Part shown: positions 26,023 through 27,500 of the stretch, one piece after another
Position numbering within the stretch: position 1 is the first letter of the stretch
Layout: each line of letters starts with the position of its first letter
Source of the DNA: Mesostigma viride
Lineage: Eukaryota > Streptophyta > Mesostigmatophyceae > Mesostigmatales > Mesostigmataceae
Assembly (NCBI GenBank): GCA_009746045.1
Contig: RPFO01000022.1
Location: 3,914,622 to 3,942,121, forward strand
Direction of reading: 5' to 3'
Length of the DNA stretch: 27,500 nt
Translations under genes and position numbers: made by a program
The notes under the pieces: generated by a model
The model's database searches: none
Told to the model about the DNA's origin: nothing
What the model saw: the letters and a program-made list of their open reading frames with translations, nothing else

Positions 26023-27248
26023 ATTGCCGTCGAAAACTGCGATATCCTACTGGAAACCTGGCGTTTCGAAAAAATTAGGGTTAATTCTAGCCCTAATTTT
26101 CACCGCCAGTGCTACTCATCCTCCTCCCTTTTTCATACCGCTGCCAAGTAGTCAATCGTGTCCTTATTATAGAGCGCGATGATAACCGGTCTCTGACATC
26201 CGTTGCAAATTAAAAACGAAATCGTCCGTGCACTGGAAAGGAAATGGACGTATGAAGAAGTAATGCTTCATTTTTCTCACGTTTTCAGCTATCAGTGTAA
26301 TTACGGTCTGGGTTTTGCATTCCGAGGAGCGACCCACAAAGGAATAGGTTGGAATTTCATGGACGCGACAGGAGGCAATATTATCGGCCATAGCCTCCTC
26401 CCAGGTGTTGCATATTGCACGTCATGCATTGACAAAATGATGCAGGCAGCAGGCTGGCACCTGCTGGCACTTGGCAGACATAGTTTACGTACCTATGATA
26501 CGGAGGATCTGATTGTAGTATTATTATTGTCCTTGTGACACTTGTTAAATGATCCTCAATGCTGCCACGCGTGAATCCCTTCTCCCACGTATCTACATAC
26601 CGAGGTCTGACCACGAAATACACCTTGCGAAGTCCCGAGTCCCGACGGCTGGCCTAGTGGCCTTGCGTAGCCTTGCGTGTACGGTGGAGTACCTGCTGTC
26701 AATCGTCAACCCACAAGCTGTCATAACATACATATTTGTCAACCTCAGTCGGGCTTGGCAAGTTGGAAACGGGAAAGAAATATTTCTTCTGGACGCGGAA
26801 ACCACTTAGGATGGTTGAATAAAACGTGCACTAAGAAGGCCTGGCGAAGCGAACAAGGGCATAAAACCAGCTGGAAAAGTGGGCAGCTGTGAGGAACTTG
26901 CATGCCGGGAGGGGCGTTTTTTTGCCCACTTAGTCCATTCAACACCAGGTTTCTAAGCCTGAATGCGTCGCTAGCGTCAGCGAGGCCTCAATTCCCGGTC
27001 TGTCTTGCTCAATTGTGTTTCTGAAAAACACTTGGACTGTTCGGTGTTTCTGTTACGCCCAGAACCTTTTGGTTGTCAAGCATGTCTGAGCCATTCCGGG
27101 CGCCCAGCTATGGAACTTAAGCTTTTGGGGCATTGCAGCACTCAAGGGCGTGTATATGGTTGCGATGTGCTGCCAGATACAACAGTAGTCGTTCTGACGG
27201 AAGCATAGGTTGCAGCGCACTTTGGTGTCGAAGAAGCTTCTAGCGGCA
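26023..27248. promoter_or_regulatory. Head-to-head intergenic region between SEC8 and the RS-rich gene
   Basis: This 1.2-kb stretch must hold the promoters and 5' UTRs of both divergent genes. It is clearly unlike the introns: no tandem arrays and few low-complexity runs. I see no convincing TATA box. Several open frames of 60-110 codons exist on both strands (for example 26203-26538 plus), but none resembles a known protein, so they are not called as genes. An inverted repeat lies at 26071-26100. Confidence 0.6.
26071..26100. repeat. 30-bp inverted repeat with telobox-like core, upstream of SEC8
   Basis: The arms AAAATTAGGG and CCCTAATTTT are perfect complements around a 10-nt centre. On the minus strand this gives AACCCTAATTTT, which contains the AACCCTAA telobox-like motif known from plant promoters. 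It lies 49-78 nt before the SEC8 ATG, so it could be a promoter element or a 5' UTR hairpin. Confidence 0.55.
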
Positions 27249-27500
27249 ATGAAAAGCCCATCACGAGAGCGAAGCACTCGTGAAGATGACTACAGAGAAG
27301 CTTCCAGAGGCCGCGGTGATGGCAATCGGGAAAGAAGCGAGCGCCGTCGGTCGACTTCGAGGGACAGGGAGAAAGGCGAGCGGCGCAGGTCGAGGTCTCG
27401 GGACCGTTCTCGGGATGTGTCCAGAGAAAGAGCTGATCGACGGAGGTCACCGTCTTTTGACCCGGCAGAGCGTGGGCGGTCGCAGTCTTTGGATAGAAAG
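27249..27500 (+). CDS. Arginine/serine-rich protein, N-terminal part, runs off the right edge
   Basis: An 84-codon open frame from ATG at 27249 with an in-frame TGA at 27195, still open at the end of the window. It begins MKSPSRERSTREDDYREASR and continues with dense RS/SR/RD/RE dipeptides (RRRSRSRDRSRD, RADRRRSPSF, RGRSQS). Such RS-type N-termini occur in SR proteins, SR-related factors and spliceosomal DEAD-box helicases of the Prp5/DDX46 and Prp28/DDX23 types, so a nuclear pre-mRNA splicing role is likely. The functional domain is outside the window and the exact family cannot be named. It lies head to head with SEC8, with start codons 1.2 kb apart. Assumes no upstream coding exon. Confidence 0.75.
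   Translation, partial: MKSPSRERSTREDDYREASRGRGDGNRERSERRRSTSRDREKGERRRSRSRDRSRDVSRERADRRRSPSFDPAERGRSQSLDRK

Noticed and set aside
26167-26809. Open frames of 70-111 codons in the intergenic region as extra genes
   Set aside because: They overlap one another on both strands, show no recognisable motif and lie where both promoters are expected.

Overview
This is a eukaryotic nuclear window dominated by one large, intron-rich gene on the minus strand. By matching translated exon pieces to what I remember of the SEC8/EXOC4 family and requiring GT-AG junctions with matching phase, I reconstructed 20 exons of the exocyst subunit SEC8, from its start codon at 26022 to the end of exon 20 at 843. 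They join into 3,219 nt, exactly 1,073 codons with no frame conflict. The last part (roughly 100 residues in plant SEC8) lies beyond the left edge. The protein aligns almost gaplessly with plant-type SEC8. With mid-range GC, about 20 introns per gene and heavy minisatellite content, this suggests a member of the green lineage, probably a green alga; the species cannot be fixed from the sequence.

Layout, right to left along the SEC8 transcript: 27249-27500 holds the 5' end of a divergent plus-strand gene for an arginine/serine-rich (splicing-factor-like) protein. 26023-27248 is the shared head-to-head intergenic region. 25969-26022 is SEC8 exon 1. Intron 2 (23074-25744) holds two opposed copies of a tRNA-derived SINE-like element and a 77-bp tandem array. 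Exons 3-20 follow between 23073 and 843, separated by introns of about 0.6-2.1 kb. Coding sequence fills only about 12% of the gene span. A Tc1/mariner-type MITE sits in the partial intron 20 at 129-232.

The most interesting signal is in the introns. Nearly every one contains decayed or tandemly amplified copies of its own flanking exon-intron junction: the last 20-70 nt of the upstream exon plus the GT donor, or the acceptor AG plus the first bases of the downstream exon. The extreme case is a 24-copy, 31-bp array (2320-3063) in which every unit is the end of exon 19 plus a usable-looking donor. Others are 77-bp copies of the exon 10 end, serial copies of the exon 9, 13, 14, 16 and 17 donors, serial copies of the exon 16 acceptor, and a degenerate pseudo-exon 15. 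Two copies lie in frame: a second exon 6 acceptor (+93 nt, 31 codons, no stop) and a second exon 5 donor (+462 nt, 154 codons, no stop, through a CACACG microsatellite). I infer that these introns grew largely by repeated local duplication across splice junctions, followed by decay.

I see no prokaryotic operon, CRISPR array, functional tRNA or rRNA. Most long open frames here are repeat artefacts or shadows.
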